From the NCBI GenBank assembly GCA_003342895.1, contig PTFA01000362.1:675959-739958 (forward strand): DNA of 64,000 nt, given 5' to 3'. Each line of letters begins with the position of its first letter. The first letter of the stretch is position 1. The notes below the pieces were generated by a model. It was not told the origin of the DNA. It ran no database searches and saw only the letters and a list, made by a program, of their open reading frames with translations. This stretch comes from Casuarius casuarius. Taxonomy: Eukaryota > Chordata > Aves > Casuariiformes > Casuariidae. Made by a program: the position numbers and the translations under genes. Shown in pieces: positions 1 to 12,386 of this stretch.

Positions 1-737
1 TCTTTTACCTCCGTGAGCATTGAGACACGTTGGGTACAAGCTGCATGGACTCTTGTGGGAACACAGGAGCATGATTTAGTTACTAGATTTAATTTGTGTT
101 TATTACCTGTTGATTGGCACTTTGGAATTGCTGTTAAATTTACAAATAGTATTTTTAAATGGCTTTATGCACATCAAATTCTTTAACAGATGAGCTGTGC
201 AACAAGCCCTCTGAGTTTCAAAGGATACTTCCTACCTACGTAAGAGCAGTCCAATACTAGGGTAGAATATAAGGACAGTGCAGATGCATATAATACTTCT
301 CACTAGTGCTCCTGACCTCACACAATACTGCTTCTATGGTGTTATGTTGTATTAATTTGGATGCGAGCTGTGATTCTGTAATCAAATGACAAGATGGACA
401 GAGGCAATGCCGTGCCTATCATCACTGGCTGAATCACGCTGTATGGTTTGTGTTTGCCTAGTCTCTCACTAGGAGTTCATCTTGTCCTGCTTGAAAAGAA
501 GAATATCCCATCCGTCAGCCACTGCCTTAGATGCCACCAAAGGGCCCTTCACCCGCACCCATGCTCTCAGCCTTGCATGGCCCTGGAGGTGCTGTGCTGC
601 GGGTTTTGCACAGTCTGCGCTCTGCCTGAGCGTTTGCTTCTTAAACTCTGCCTCTGACTGCTACCACGATTGTACTGATGCCATGAGGTGGAAAAAGTAT
701 TTGAAAATTACACTGCAACCACTGTAGACATCCAGGT

Positions 738-1058
738 ATGATTCCCAAACTTCATCGTTGCCATATCACTGTCTCCTTTCGTTTTGAACCCAAAAGCTGC
801 TATCTCTGTTCCAGATTCAGCTCCAGATTCAGTTCTACTAGCATTGGTGATGAGGCTGCTCAAAAAGAGGTGAAAGATGCAAAACCAATATTTGTGCTGC
901 AGCCATTTTTTGCTCAAATTAAAAATAAATCCTGCTGGACACTTCGCCCCAAAGAAGCAGCCCTTCAGCTGGAGATGTTGTCTAAAGTGGGGAAGGTGAC
1001 AGTAGTGCCACAGGAGATCTTGACATGTTTTAATGGTCTGGTGAAAAGAAGTTGCTAA
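738..1058 (+). other. Unrecognised exon-like open frame
   Basis: An open frame of 106 codons ends in TAA at 1056-1058. Its 3' part has mixed, protein-like composition rather than low complexity. Possible acceptor at about 814 (pyrimidine tract then TTCCAG) and possible donor after 996 (AAG then GTGACA). Just upstream, another short open stretch ends at a CAG|GTATGA donor-like site near 735. I recognise no family and cannot link these pieces in phase. It could be an old pseudogene, part of an unknown gene, or chance. Confidence 0.15.
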
Positions 1059-4000
1059 GCCACTAAACCAAGGTGAAGGCTTGGGCCATGCTGGCTCTCT
1101 GGGGGGGTGTCATGGGCTCTGTGGCTGCTGGCCCGGCTCTGGATGAGACTGGAGGAAACTGGGGGGGCACAACGGGGCATGGAGTGGATGGAGCTGTGAG
1201 GTCCTGGCTGCCTCACTTTGGGTGTAGGGCTTCAGGCCTGGGCTGTCCTGACCTGTGCTGAGGACACGGTGCAGGAAACTGGGCACTGGCAGTGTTGTCC
1301 CAGTCATGCGGGGAGCAGGTGACAGCCAGGCGGGACAGTGGTGTGAAAACAGCACGATGGGGACACGACCAGGGCATGCTCTGCCCCTTAGGGCTGTGGG
1401 CATGTGGCTGCCTTACGGGTTGTCAGAAAGCTGGAGTGTGGTAATAGGTAGGAAAAAACAGCCCCAATACGACTGTCCCTCGTTCTGGGCACGCTCTTGG
1501 TAGACTTGGCCTCTTGGTTGTGATTGTAGCAGTTGTTAAAAAGTAGCTCCCGAAAGGGGCTCAAAGCAGCCCCTCCATGGGTTGGAGGTAAGAGCATGTG
1601 ACATCTCAGTGCTGCCGGGGCGAGAGGCAAGACTGGTTACCTGTCTCATGTTGCTTTCTCTCTGATTTCCCTGACTCACGTGCTGTTGATGAAAGGAGGA
1701 AAATCATTTTGCCCCATGGAGCGATCTTAGGAGGTGCTTGTGCTTTGCAGGGGACTTTCTTAGGCTGGGGCAAGTGTGAGGAGAGGTATGCTGAGACCCT
1801 TCCTGCCAGCTGGTGGGATCGTCGTGAGTGGCACTGGGAAAGGGGAATGTGCAGAGATCTGGAGAAGATCTGGTCCAGATGAGCTGCCCTTTCAGTGTGT
1901 TGCATGACCACCAAGGTGGCTGAGCTCCTGCGCTATCCACAGCAAGGGCTCCTGATGTCACCGCTCTTGTGCATCCAGGTCCCACCCTGTGTCATGTGCA
2001 CCGAAAGCACCGTCATGGACACGCAGGCAGGTATTGCTGTGCAGAGCTCCCTGGCATGGCAGGAATGAAACCCAGGGCTGGAAGGGAATTGCTCAAGACA
2101 TTGACACTCGGCACTTCTGGTTCCCTGAGCTCCACGTAATGTGCTGGGTGCTCTTGCAGCTCCTCGGGAGCATGGACCTGCTTGGAGATCAGCGCCTTCC
2201 CGAGGGACTCCAGCCCTGTCTCAGCCTTAAATCTTGGAGCACTTCACAAGGATCCTGGTCCTGCGGTGGCCTCCTGGTCTGTCTCACGTGGTGGATGGTG
2301 TAAGAGCCAAAGGAGAACTAGTCAGGTGACTTTTGAAAACAGCTCCCACCCCCCGAGATGGGACTGTAGCAGCAGTTAAGATTATGGGGTTTGTTAATAT
2401 ATAATTATTGGTAATGATATGGATGGTGGATTATTATAGGGTAGCTGCCTCCGTTAGCAGCATGTGCGCGAGCTCTCACGGAGCCACTGGGAAGCAGCAG
2501 CGCTGTGCGAGCGGGTCTGTCTGGTCATGTCGTTCCCAAAGGGCGTGGGGCGGATGAGCAAACTCCTGGGCCGAGTCCCTGTCCTCTGTGCGTGGATCAT
2601 CAGCTGGCCCCAGCTTCTCAAGGGCAGGGCAAGGTCTCCAGGGACAGAGACAGGCTGGATTCCTCCAAGCCCTAAGAATGAAACAATGTAAAAGACAAGG
2701 ATGCTTTAAAACCTCTTTGCTGATGAAGGCTTACATTATCTTAGGGCGACAGGAGTCTTTCTGGCTCTGCTGTAGTTTAAATGACCGCAGGCTTGAACTG
2801 GGGCTTTGGTGGAGGAAGCATTGGCTTTTTTTGGCTGTTGTCCCAACTGCTCCCCAGCACGTGCTGCTGGGACTCCAGGTAGTGGGTAAATTGGAGTCAC
2901 GCGTATCAGTGACCCCTTCTGCCACCAGGTGAGGAGCAAGCCCTGGAGACAACCGCCGTTGTGCTAGACCCTCGTCCTCAGCAGAGACAACCTTGGTGCA
3001 GCACTGCCAGGGCCGGTCCTTTCCACGTAGCTAGGAACAAACCTGAAAGGAGGGGGGGAAAGCAAGTCCCTCCTGCAGTGCTTTTCTTTGATGGAAAAAC
3101 CCAAGCAAGCAGTGGAGGGGAAAGGTGACTCTCAGTGCCTTCACACGGCTCCTGGCGCTGATGCGTTTAATCAAGGGATGCAGCGGCTTCGTGAGTCAGG
3201 TGTGTGGCCAGCAGCGGTCATGAGGATGGAGAGGTTGTTGCATCAGGGGTCTGAAAGAGCAGGGCCACTGTGACCGAGGGGCTCCCCAGAGCTGACTGAG
3301 GAAAGTGGGTGCCCTGGAGCAGGGACTGTGGGGCTAAGGAGTGAAGGCCAATGCACCCTCCCATCTGGGGGCTGTGGGATGACTTGGGAGGTGGGTTCAA
3401 AGCTGCAGAGGAGCAGGATGCAACATGCCAGGAGGTGGGGGGCACCCACGCTTTTGGATGCTGGGCCCAGTGCAGGGAGTCTCTCCACCCACGACCAGGT
3501 TGGGAGTCTTGCCCTGAAACAGTTTTTCTAATGTCAAAACAATTTGACAAATTGAACCCGTATTTGGACTGGTGAGACAACAACTTTAGGTGAATCAAAT
3601 CTTGGGAGGAGCGTAGCTGGTCCTGGTCCGTGGTTCTCCAGGATCGGGCAATACTTGCAGGAGGTGCATGACCCTTGTGATACAGTCAAGCCCTGGGAGG
3701 CCAGAGACCTTGCAAAATCTCCCTACTTTAAGGGAGGGTTGTTTGGCTGCTAAAAGACAACTTAATCAGGCTTCACAGTTACATGGACCCTGCTGCCACT
3801 GCAGTTGCAGACAGGAATTTGGCAAGTTCAAGATCGGATCTGTCTAGCGCCAGCTCATCCATGCTGAGTCTGTCTGCACTGGCTTTATGTGGGCTCCCCT
3901 CCTGTCTTGCTGCTTCACCAGGCATCCTCGTCTTTGCTGGTTTTGTCAACTCACTGATCCCTCCAAGCTTGGTTAACAGTAGTGATTAGGTGCTGGGGAG

Positions 4001-7000
4001 GTCTTCCTTCGTGGGACAGTTGTGTCCAAAGTCCTTACCTAAGGGTGGAAATTGCTGGAGGAATTAAGAATGAGACCAAAGTAATGGCTATGAAGGGAGC
4101 AAACGTAAAGAACAGGGCAAGAGAGGAGCAATTCCCAGCTTGCTGCTCCTGGGCCACATCTCCTAGCTGATACCANAGTAAAGTGCCAATCCCCAGTGCT
4201 TTTTTCTTGCTGTTCATCCTTCTAGGAACAGGGAAACAGTGGAGCACAGGGCCATGATAGAGTCAGGGTGGATTTGTGCTAATACTCCCAGTGATCTCTG
4301 AAGCCTCAGATCTCCCTGTTAGGCTTCCTTGGGTTTGCTTCAAGGTCATCTCTGGAGGGGCCTCGCTCAGCAGGAGCTGGGGTTTGCTCCCATGCTCTTT
4401 TCTCCGTGCTAGGCCACCAGTTCTTGCAGGTGAATGCAGGATGCCAGAAGGCCAGACTGAAAGGCAGATGTTTTCAAATCCCCTTTGGCTGTAGAGGCAT
4501 TTAGGGGTTGAGTTTTGGCCTTTGCTATCTTCTGCTTTGACATAAAATCTTCCACTTCGAAGTCTAAACATGGCCTTTGCAGGAGTGCTCATGTTTGATG
4601 GCTTTATTAAGGTCTTAGAGCTCTATATAAAACTTGCCTTTATGAAAACATCTGTATCATTGCTGAGGCTACTTGCCTGAACTGTCTCCATGCAGCTTAG
4701 TTTTTAGCATTTGCTGCAGTTCAGCTTTTACTTTGTCCTCTTAAAACCTGGTCGGCAACATGGGGGACCTGATTTGTTTTACCTGTAAATTAAAATCCAC
4801 ATCAGACATGATCTGTGTTAGACTGAATGCACTCTCGTGCATTAAATACCTTCTTCTATAAGAACCCAGTGTCTTAGGCCCTTTTCCCAGGTGAGTCGAA
4901 CGTCCATCAATCATGTGGATTTGCTGCTCGTTCCCTTCCTGTCCTGTGGCTCCCATCTGTGGTTCTTCTACCCCACCACAGACTTGCACATGAGCTCCTT
5001 GGACCTAGCACCATGCAGCCAGCCTGATTTACTCGCTGGGCTGTCTCTGGGTCTTTGCCCCAAGCGTCCTGCATTTGCATGCAGGCTGTGTTCCCAAGTA
5101 TGCTTTCCGTCCTCTTTCCCCAGCCTTGGTGGGTTGGTTTTCGCGTGGCTTGGTGTGGTGGGGGGGCTGCAAAATGCAAGTGTTGGCATTGAGGGATGCC
5201 TGTTGGTGCTGGTGCTCAGTGACAAAGCCCTGTTCTGAGCCAGGGCGGGCTGGAGCAGTCTTTTGATCTACGTGAGGCTGTGGGTGGCAGAGTGGGTAGA
5301 GGGAGAGAACGCATGAACTGGATTTGCAGGTGAGAAGCACCTTGATGCCCTGAAGTACCCTGCTGCACTGCCAGAGCTCTCCTCATTTGCTCTGCCTGCC
5401 CCACCTACAGCAGGCACTCAGCAGGATCAGCACCGTCCTCCCAGGGGACACGGTGCCCTGGACCCTGGTGGATCCTGCTCTTGGTGTGCTGAGAGCCTTG
5501 GTGAGGGAGCCCAGCTTGCGGTCCCTGCTGCCAGGCTTTCCTCTCCCCTCCTGGCTCTAATCCCTTCTCCCTGTCATGAAGCGCAGTTAGGAGCATGCAG
5601 CTCTGGAGTGGCCTCCCAGTTGCTTCTGAAAGCCCAGACTTCAAAGGCAGGGACTGCTCAGTGCTGCAACGCTGGGCTCAGAGAGGAAGGGCTATAATTA
5701 GAGCTGTGCTCGGGCTGTGATCAAGGGATTGCTGGTCCTGCTGGTAAGCAGTCCCCAGCTGTTATCTCCTGCTCTCCAAGGGGGAGGCCTGTGTTTACCA
5801 CCAGGCAGGCCCATTAGCAACAAAGGCTGCTCTCCTTTTGATGTGGATTGCGTAGGATCTGGAAAAGGGGAGGAAGAGCCAGGTTCCCTGGGACAACCTG
5901 CTCTTTCCTTCTCCTTCCTGACTGCTTTGAAACATGGGCTGGGCTCACCCTTCCCTGCTGCAAGGAGCTCATGCAGAGAAAGTGCATGACGTGGCCAGCT
6001 GCCTGCCCTGGAAGGGATGAGAGCATCGGGGTTGTGGCATCTGATGTGCTGTGCTCTAGGGCATCTCGGTGCTAGTGCAGCCCACAGTCAGGCTCTGCAA
6101 GTCTCTTGTGGCAGGACAGGGCTTGAAAGCGCTATTCCCAGGGTCCTCTCTGCTCTCACTGGGAGCTGGGAAATGCCTGGTCGCGGCCTCTGACAGGTAA
6201 ATGCCCTCATTTGCCCTTGTCTGACTTCAGCAGTTCATGGAAGTTGCTGTGTGCAAGTGGGTCAACTCGGTGTGCCTGGATGGCAGGCGCTCTCCTGGAC
6301 TGAGGTGAGCTAGGGGCCAGCCCACGTCTAGTTTCCCTTCAAGACATGCTTGACACAAAGCCGTGGGCCCTGTGACAGCCTTGGGTCATGGGGAGCGGAT
6401 AGGGCTTTGCTGATCTCTGTCTTATGGAGCCAGATGTCTTGCGAATAGATCCCAAAGGAGAACAGGGTTTAGGTGCTGGCTGGATTCCCCTCTCTGTCTC
6501 TGAGCATCTCATGAACACTGGACAGCGCTTGGGGCAGGGGGAGAGCCTGTCAGGACAGAGGCTGCCTTTGGTGCATCGAATAACCCTGCTGAGGAAGCCA
6601 TTTCCCCCTCTGTCCACACTAGAAGGAGNCAGGCTCCAAAAGCTGGGTGCTCGATGCTTTGGGACAGAGGCTGTGTCTCCACCTGAGTTTGTACAGCTCC
6701 TAGCGCAGCGNGGCCTCTGTCCCGTAACCAGAGTCTCTGGGCAGCAACAATGTGCTAGAGGAATCGGCCCTAAGAAAGCCTTGAAAAACAATAGCAATTG
6801 TTCTCTTTCTTTGTTCCCATCCCTCCCCGGATGTCGGAGAAGACGGAGCTGTGCGCCGGCTGCTCGCGGGTGGGCAGAGCGAACGCGGCTGCGTGTGCTC
6901 CTGACCTGGTGCCCGGGGCTCAGCGCCGGAGCCCAAGGTGGAGATGGCTTGGCCGCTCTCCCACCCGCTGCAGCTCCTGCAGCAGTCCCAGCTGCTCTGA

Positions 7001-10000
7001 TCAGTGGGGCGAATGACGGCTGTGGGGTTATTTAGTGCCTGCTCAAGACTTTTACGGGAAGGAACGGGGCCCTCCAGCTCTCTGTTTCCTTTGGATGTGT
7101 GCACTGACCTGTGAGTCCATGTGTGTTCAAGCCCAAAGGGTTCCTCGTAACAAGCAGACTTCTTCCAAGAAATGGGCTTATTAAAACATGTAGTGCCTCG
7201 GCACCAGACTGGAGACATGGCAAAGCCATTTCCAAAGCCTGAGCTGACAAAGCCTGGATCATTATTAATACAATAACAAAAGCTCTACATTGTTATGTGG
7301 GCAGGGAATAAATTGATCTGTGATTGCCTTTGTCATGGGGCATTGTCTGGCCCTGTGGCGGGATGTTTTCTTATACCACAGAGCAAAGTGAACATTTAAA
7401 GTATTCTTTTTTATTGCAGGGCAATAAATAAAATAAATTGCAGGCTCAGCCTCCCCGTGTGCTGCGGAGTGTGGCCTGTGAGGAAAGCATGGCTCTGAGC
7501 AGAGGGTGCTGCTCTGCTGCTGGCGCTGGGGAAGCTCTGGCTGGCAGAGGGGCTGTGGTGCCTGCACCTTTTCCTATTGCCCCNGAAGGTGGGAGATGGA
7601 TTTTGGTCGGAAGAGAAGGTGTTGTGCTCTGGGGCTCGCTGAACTGTGCCAGCCAGGACTGAACCTTGGAGCTGGGAGTTTGTTTTCAGGCTAAGCAGTG
7701 TTGTGCATCACCTCTCCCATCACCTCTCCTACCCCTGCAGATCCTCGGCTGGCCCAGGCATGTGGAGGCAAGTCCCCGGGCTTCCCGAGCTTGGCTTTTA
7801 CTGCCGCTTGCCACCATCTGCCTGCCGCGAGCTGGAGCATGCGGTCAGCCACTTGCTGCCCGGATCAAAGGGCTGAGAGGCAAACGCTGAGGCTTTCCTG
7901 CAGGGCTGCGGAGGGAGATCCCCCTCTGCACCGGGAGTGGCNGTCTCCCATCTCAGAGCCCCCGCAAGCCAGCCAGCCCCCCGGGGCTCAGGCGTTACCC
8001 CAAGGCCGCCTGCTCGCAGAGATGTGGCCCTTGGCACGCAGGTTGTTCAGCCAAACCTTCCTGCTCGTATTTCCCCATGCAGAGCCCTTAGGTTTGCAGA
8101 TTCATCCCGGTTAACTGCTGCTCCTGACAGAGGAAGGCTTACACACTTGTAAAACCTTTCCCTATCTCGCCTCGCAGGTTGCAAGTGTGCGCTCTGCAAA
8201 TCCACCAGGTCTTTGGGCAAGTGCCATTGCTGATAAGGTGCTGCAGCGCTGGGGAGCAGGAAGCGGCCGTGGGCGCTCAGGGCGCTTTTGAGCGGTGAGT
8301 GTGAAATGGGGAAGTCTACTTTGCTTCCTTCCTTTTGGCCTTAGGAGCTCCGTTTATTCCTTTTCCAGACAGATTTTAACTGAGGTCAAAGGCAAGCAGG
8401 TCTTTCATGTTGCAGACAGCGTGGGGAGTCGAGGCAGAGCTGTCTCCTACACTGCCCTGTCTCTGTCGGGCCACAAACGTTTGATTTTTCAGTCCCTCCA
8501 CTCTGCTTTTGCCTCCACGTAGAGCCGAGATTTACAGAAAGTGCCCAGAGAACCGTTTATTTAGTTTATGTACTCAGAGACTCATTCAGTTTTGATGATC
8601 TCCATCCGGATGGAGCCCCCTTGTTGAAAGGTGGTGGTTGCTGAGAAGTGTTTCGGGTGCCCAGTCTATGGAGAGTGGGTGGGCAGTGGTTTGTTCCCCA
8701 TGTGAGGAGCTCAGATGCAGTGATGAGAGTTAGGAGGGGTGGTAAAAAGAAGACGTCATTATCAGCAAGGGTAAAACAGAGGTTAAAGGGCTGTTTACTG
8801 TGTGTGGAGGAGAAGCCAGGGAAAAGGAGACGCCAACCATTACGGTTAGCCTAATCCTGGGGAGCACTGGTGCAGAAACAGGAGGAAGGAAAATGCACGT
8901 TTTTAAAACCTGTCTTTTTCCTTGTGCTGGCTAAACTTAAGTGATTGCTTTTTGGAGCCCTTTTAAAGCCTGCCAGCTTCGCTGCCATGTGTTCTCCAAA
9001 TGCTGTGCTGGACATCCAGCTTAGCCCTGAGGCTTGGTCCTGGTCAGCAGCAGGCGGCTCAGCTGCAAGGCCCCGATTCTGGGAACAGACCTGAACCGCG
9101 CTGTGCTGAAGGAGACGAGGCAGCCGTCGGTCCTGCCCGTGGCCAAAACAGGGCTCTTCCTGTTGGGATGCTTGTTTTCAGCTCCTTCAGGACCACAGCT
9201 GGGCTCCTTTGTCCAGGGACCGTGGGGCTGGCAGTGAGGGGAAGGCATGTGGGCACGTGGGCACAGAAGGCTCTGGGATGTGAGCAACGCTGGTGGCTTG
9301 CTGTGCACGGGCAGGAATTGCCCCCAGACGCTGCTCCCTGCCTGGGAAGCTGGCAGCAGGACTTGCAGCACTGGAGTGGCTTTGGAATGCTTTTTTGGTG
9401 GCATTCCTAAAAATGGTGGCTTTTGCAATCCTCGCAGTCCTTGGACAAAACTTTCCTTGCAAAACCCTTTCAAAATTTCTGGGAATTAAGTTTTTGAAAG
9501 GAGACTGTGTTAAAGGCAATTGCTGTTTTTGTACCACGCTGACAGGTTTACTGGTGCAGAGATTTCCTATGGGAACTCTAGCTTATGCCAGTGGGCTGGA
9601 CTCAGAGAGCTGAAGTTGCTCCAGGAAATACAGTGATTTTCTGCTTAAAACAAAGGGCAGAACCAATGAAGGAGGATGACAGTCCTGGTTTTTCTTCCCT
9701 TTCTGCCTGCTCCAATCTGCTTATTTGTCTCCTGTGTTTACTCTGTGTTGCCCATGGGACCTTTGGGGCTGGAAGTGTGTTTATTTGTACAGTACCTTGT
9801 GCAGTCTGGCCCCAATCTGCACGGCCTCTGGGCACTGTTGCAACAGGAATGTTAACTAATAGCAAACCCATGTGCTGAACGGCCCCTCGGTCCTTGCTGG
9901 GCTCTTGCAGGCTGCATTCAACTGAACATTACTGTCGGCAAAGAGGCCTGTGTTTAAAGCTGCTTTGGGCATTGGGGAATTGCAATAAAAGAAAGTAAAT

Positions 10001-11907
10001 TGGAGCTGCCAAGGCGCCCTGAGCAGGCTCAGTGTGTGCTGAAGCAATGCTTTCAACCTCATCGTGCGGCCAGGGGCCTGGGCCTCTGCGTGTTGGGGCT
10101 GGTTGCTGAACGTCACCGCTGAACGGCCCTTGCTGAGCAAACGAAGCATCCAAGGGCCGATCCGGAGGGGAGCTGTGAGAGCCAGTGTTTTCAGGACCTT
10201 TGGAAGTGGAAGATAATCCTTTGGAACTGGGCCCCAGGCAGCACCCGCTGCAAACTGGGGAGGAAATCTGGGTGTGGTGGAGAAACGTAACGCTTGGCTC
10301 TGGACACGAGAGAGATCTCAGCCGTACCAGGACTCATCAAAAAGACTTGAAAGCAAAAGTCCCTTGGGGAAGATCAGGGTAGTTTCACATCCCAGCAGGT
10401 CTGTAGTTTCACCTGTAGTGTTGGAGGAGTCATGCAGTCACAGGGAGGGCTGGCACAAGGGCCCCCTCAGGCTGGTCTCCGTCCAGCGTCCCACTTGCAG
10501 TGGGTCTGTCNCCAGCACTAGATCACATCGGTGGTGTCTTTGTCTAGCTGAATCTTCCAAACTTCAAAGGAGGGAGACCCTGCTCCTCTCTGGGTGCCTA
10601 GCCATGTGTGTCCCACCATCCTGGGGCAGGCGTTTTCCTCTGTCTCCACCTCAAACTTTTCATCTGCAGTCTGTGGTGTTGCCCTGAGAACAATTTGCCC
10701 CATCGTCTTCATAACTGACCCTGCAGGGCTGATCTCTGCCCTGCTGCTAGTGCCCAGCGAAAGACAGGGCTGCGGTGGGGCGCACGCGTGCTGGGGCTGT
10801 GCCCTTCTCCACACTACCCCCTTGGGATGCAGGTGAGACCAGCTCTACATGTTCAGCATTCACTGCTGACTCCNTCACCTTGCGGTCTCCCCAGAAGGGC
10901 CTTCCTTTCCCAGGAGGTCCTGCCTCCCGCTTCTCCCAAGGATCTTGGTTCTGCCCCCAGCCCTGGAGCAAGGCCGGCAGCTCCAAGAAGAGTTCTGGAG
11001 CGTTCTTGCTGTTATTTATTTACTACTACCCAAACAAGCCCTCTTTCGCTGATGCTTCTTTCTTCCCTCTGAAGTTTCCCAGCTGCTGTGAGAGCAGCTT
11101 TTGAAGATGACACCTGCACGGTAGCCAGCCAGGTTCGGCCGGCTGCCCCAGCTCTGCGGTGCGAGAGCCGTGGGGTGCAGGGAAGGCGCAGCTTGGCTGC
11201 CCACTGCACTGCCATGCCTTGCAGGATGACGGATGTCCTGCTGCCCACCGCTGGCCATAACCCAGACCCTGCTTAGAAAGGATGGGCCCTTCCATGCTGG
11301 CCAGCTGATTACAAGAGCCTGAGATTGGGATGACTTCGAGTTGTAGAGCAGCTGGGTCTGATGTTTGCCTGAAAGGGGCACATTGCTGTCCACAGTTTGC
11401 ATCCTGGCTCTGCTTTACAGCAGGGGGTTGGTCCCCATGGCGAATCCTCCATTCCAAGGCCAGGCTGGGAACCCCCACAANGTGCGTGGGCACATCTCGT
11501 GGAGTGTGAGCTGATGGTCAGCACCCCTTGAAGAGATGACCTGGAAAGGGGTCCACAGCCATACAGCCCATTCCCACATCCTAGACAATGGAGTTGGGAG
11601 GCCAGATTTGTCTGTGCAGCCAACNGTAGAGGGTCCCCTAAGGCTTTGCCACCAATGGTCTCTATATGTGTGCAACATTTTATATTAGAAAGAGCCTTTC
11701 CAAATGTCAGGAATAAAGACTGAAATGAATAGGGCATAACAAGCCCTGAAAAATGACTTGTGTCTGCTAATAATAAGGGATGAGTTATGATCTTGGAAAA
11801 GTAGAAACATTATGTTGTNTGCAGGGTCCAGCATATTCCTGGTCTTGATTAGATGCCCTTCTCACACCGTCCTCTGCATGTGAACTCTGCTTGAAATGTA
11901 TTGTCTA

Positions 11908-12345
11908 CAGAAGCATTTCTCAACCTTTTCTAATCCAGGGATGGCCAAACCTTTTTGGTAGAAATCCAAGGATCATTTTGTTCAGAGCTGCCACATGGTT
12001 TTATTTACAGCCATAAGAATTAGGCAAACGTCTGGCTGTTTCTCTCTTTTATTTCATCCTCTCTCACTTGCTTGTGTGCATAGGAATGTGCGCGTGTGTG
12101 TTTAGAAACGATTTTGCAGACCACTTCCTAGTGTTGTTGGGACGAGGAGCAGATCCTGGACCGAACATGACAGCAAGCAAAGAGATGGGCCTGGTGTCCT
12201 TATTTAACATCACAGATCAGTTCCCCAGGCAGGTCCGATGAGAGAGAAAAGCCACAGACACANTCCAAGCCAACTCACCCACCATCTTCTGCCAGGCCAG
12301 GGTCTCAAGCTCAAGGATGCTAAAAATCCTTGAGAACCATCAACA
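11908..12345. mobile_element. Possible decayed hAT-like element
   Basis: The left edge resembles the CAG..TTCTCAACC terminus of many hAT (Charlie-type) transposons. About 430 bases on, a sequence containing TTGAGAACCA appears in the opposite orientation, as expected of an inverted terminal repeat. The arms match only partly, no 8-bp target duplication was confirmed and no transposase is visible. Decayed non-autonomous copy at best. Confidence 0.25.
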
Positions 12346-12365
12346 TCCCCATCTTCACCCAAAAA

Positions 12366-12386
12366 CAAGCTTCAGCNTGAAGCTTG
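12366..12386. repeat. Short perfect inverted repeat
   Basis: Two 9-base arms (CAAGCTTCA and TGAAGCTTG) are exact reverse complements around a 3-base centre that includes an N. It could form a hairpin. It lies about 20 bases beyond the right edge of the hAT-like element. Confidence 0.5.

Noticed and set aside
6424..7035. 203-codon plus-strand open frame
   Set aside because: Low-complexity 3' half, two ambiguous codons and no homologous segment that I recognise; no splice context.
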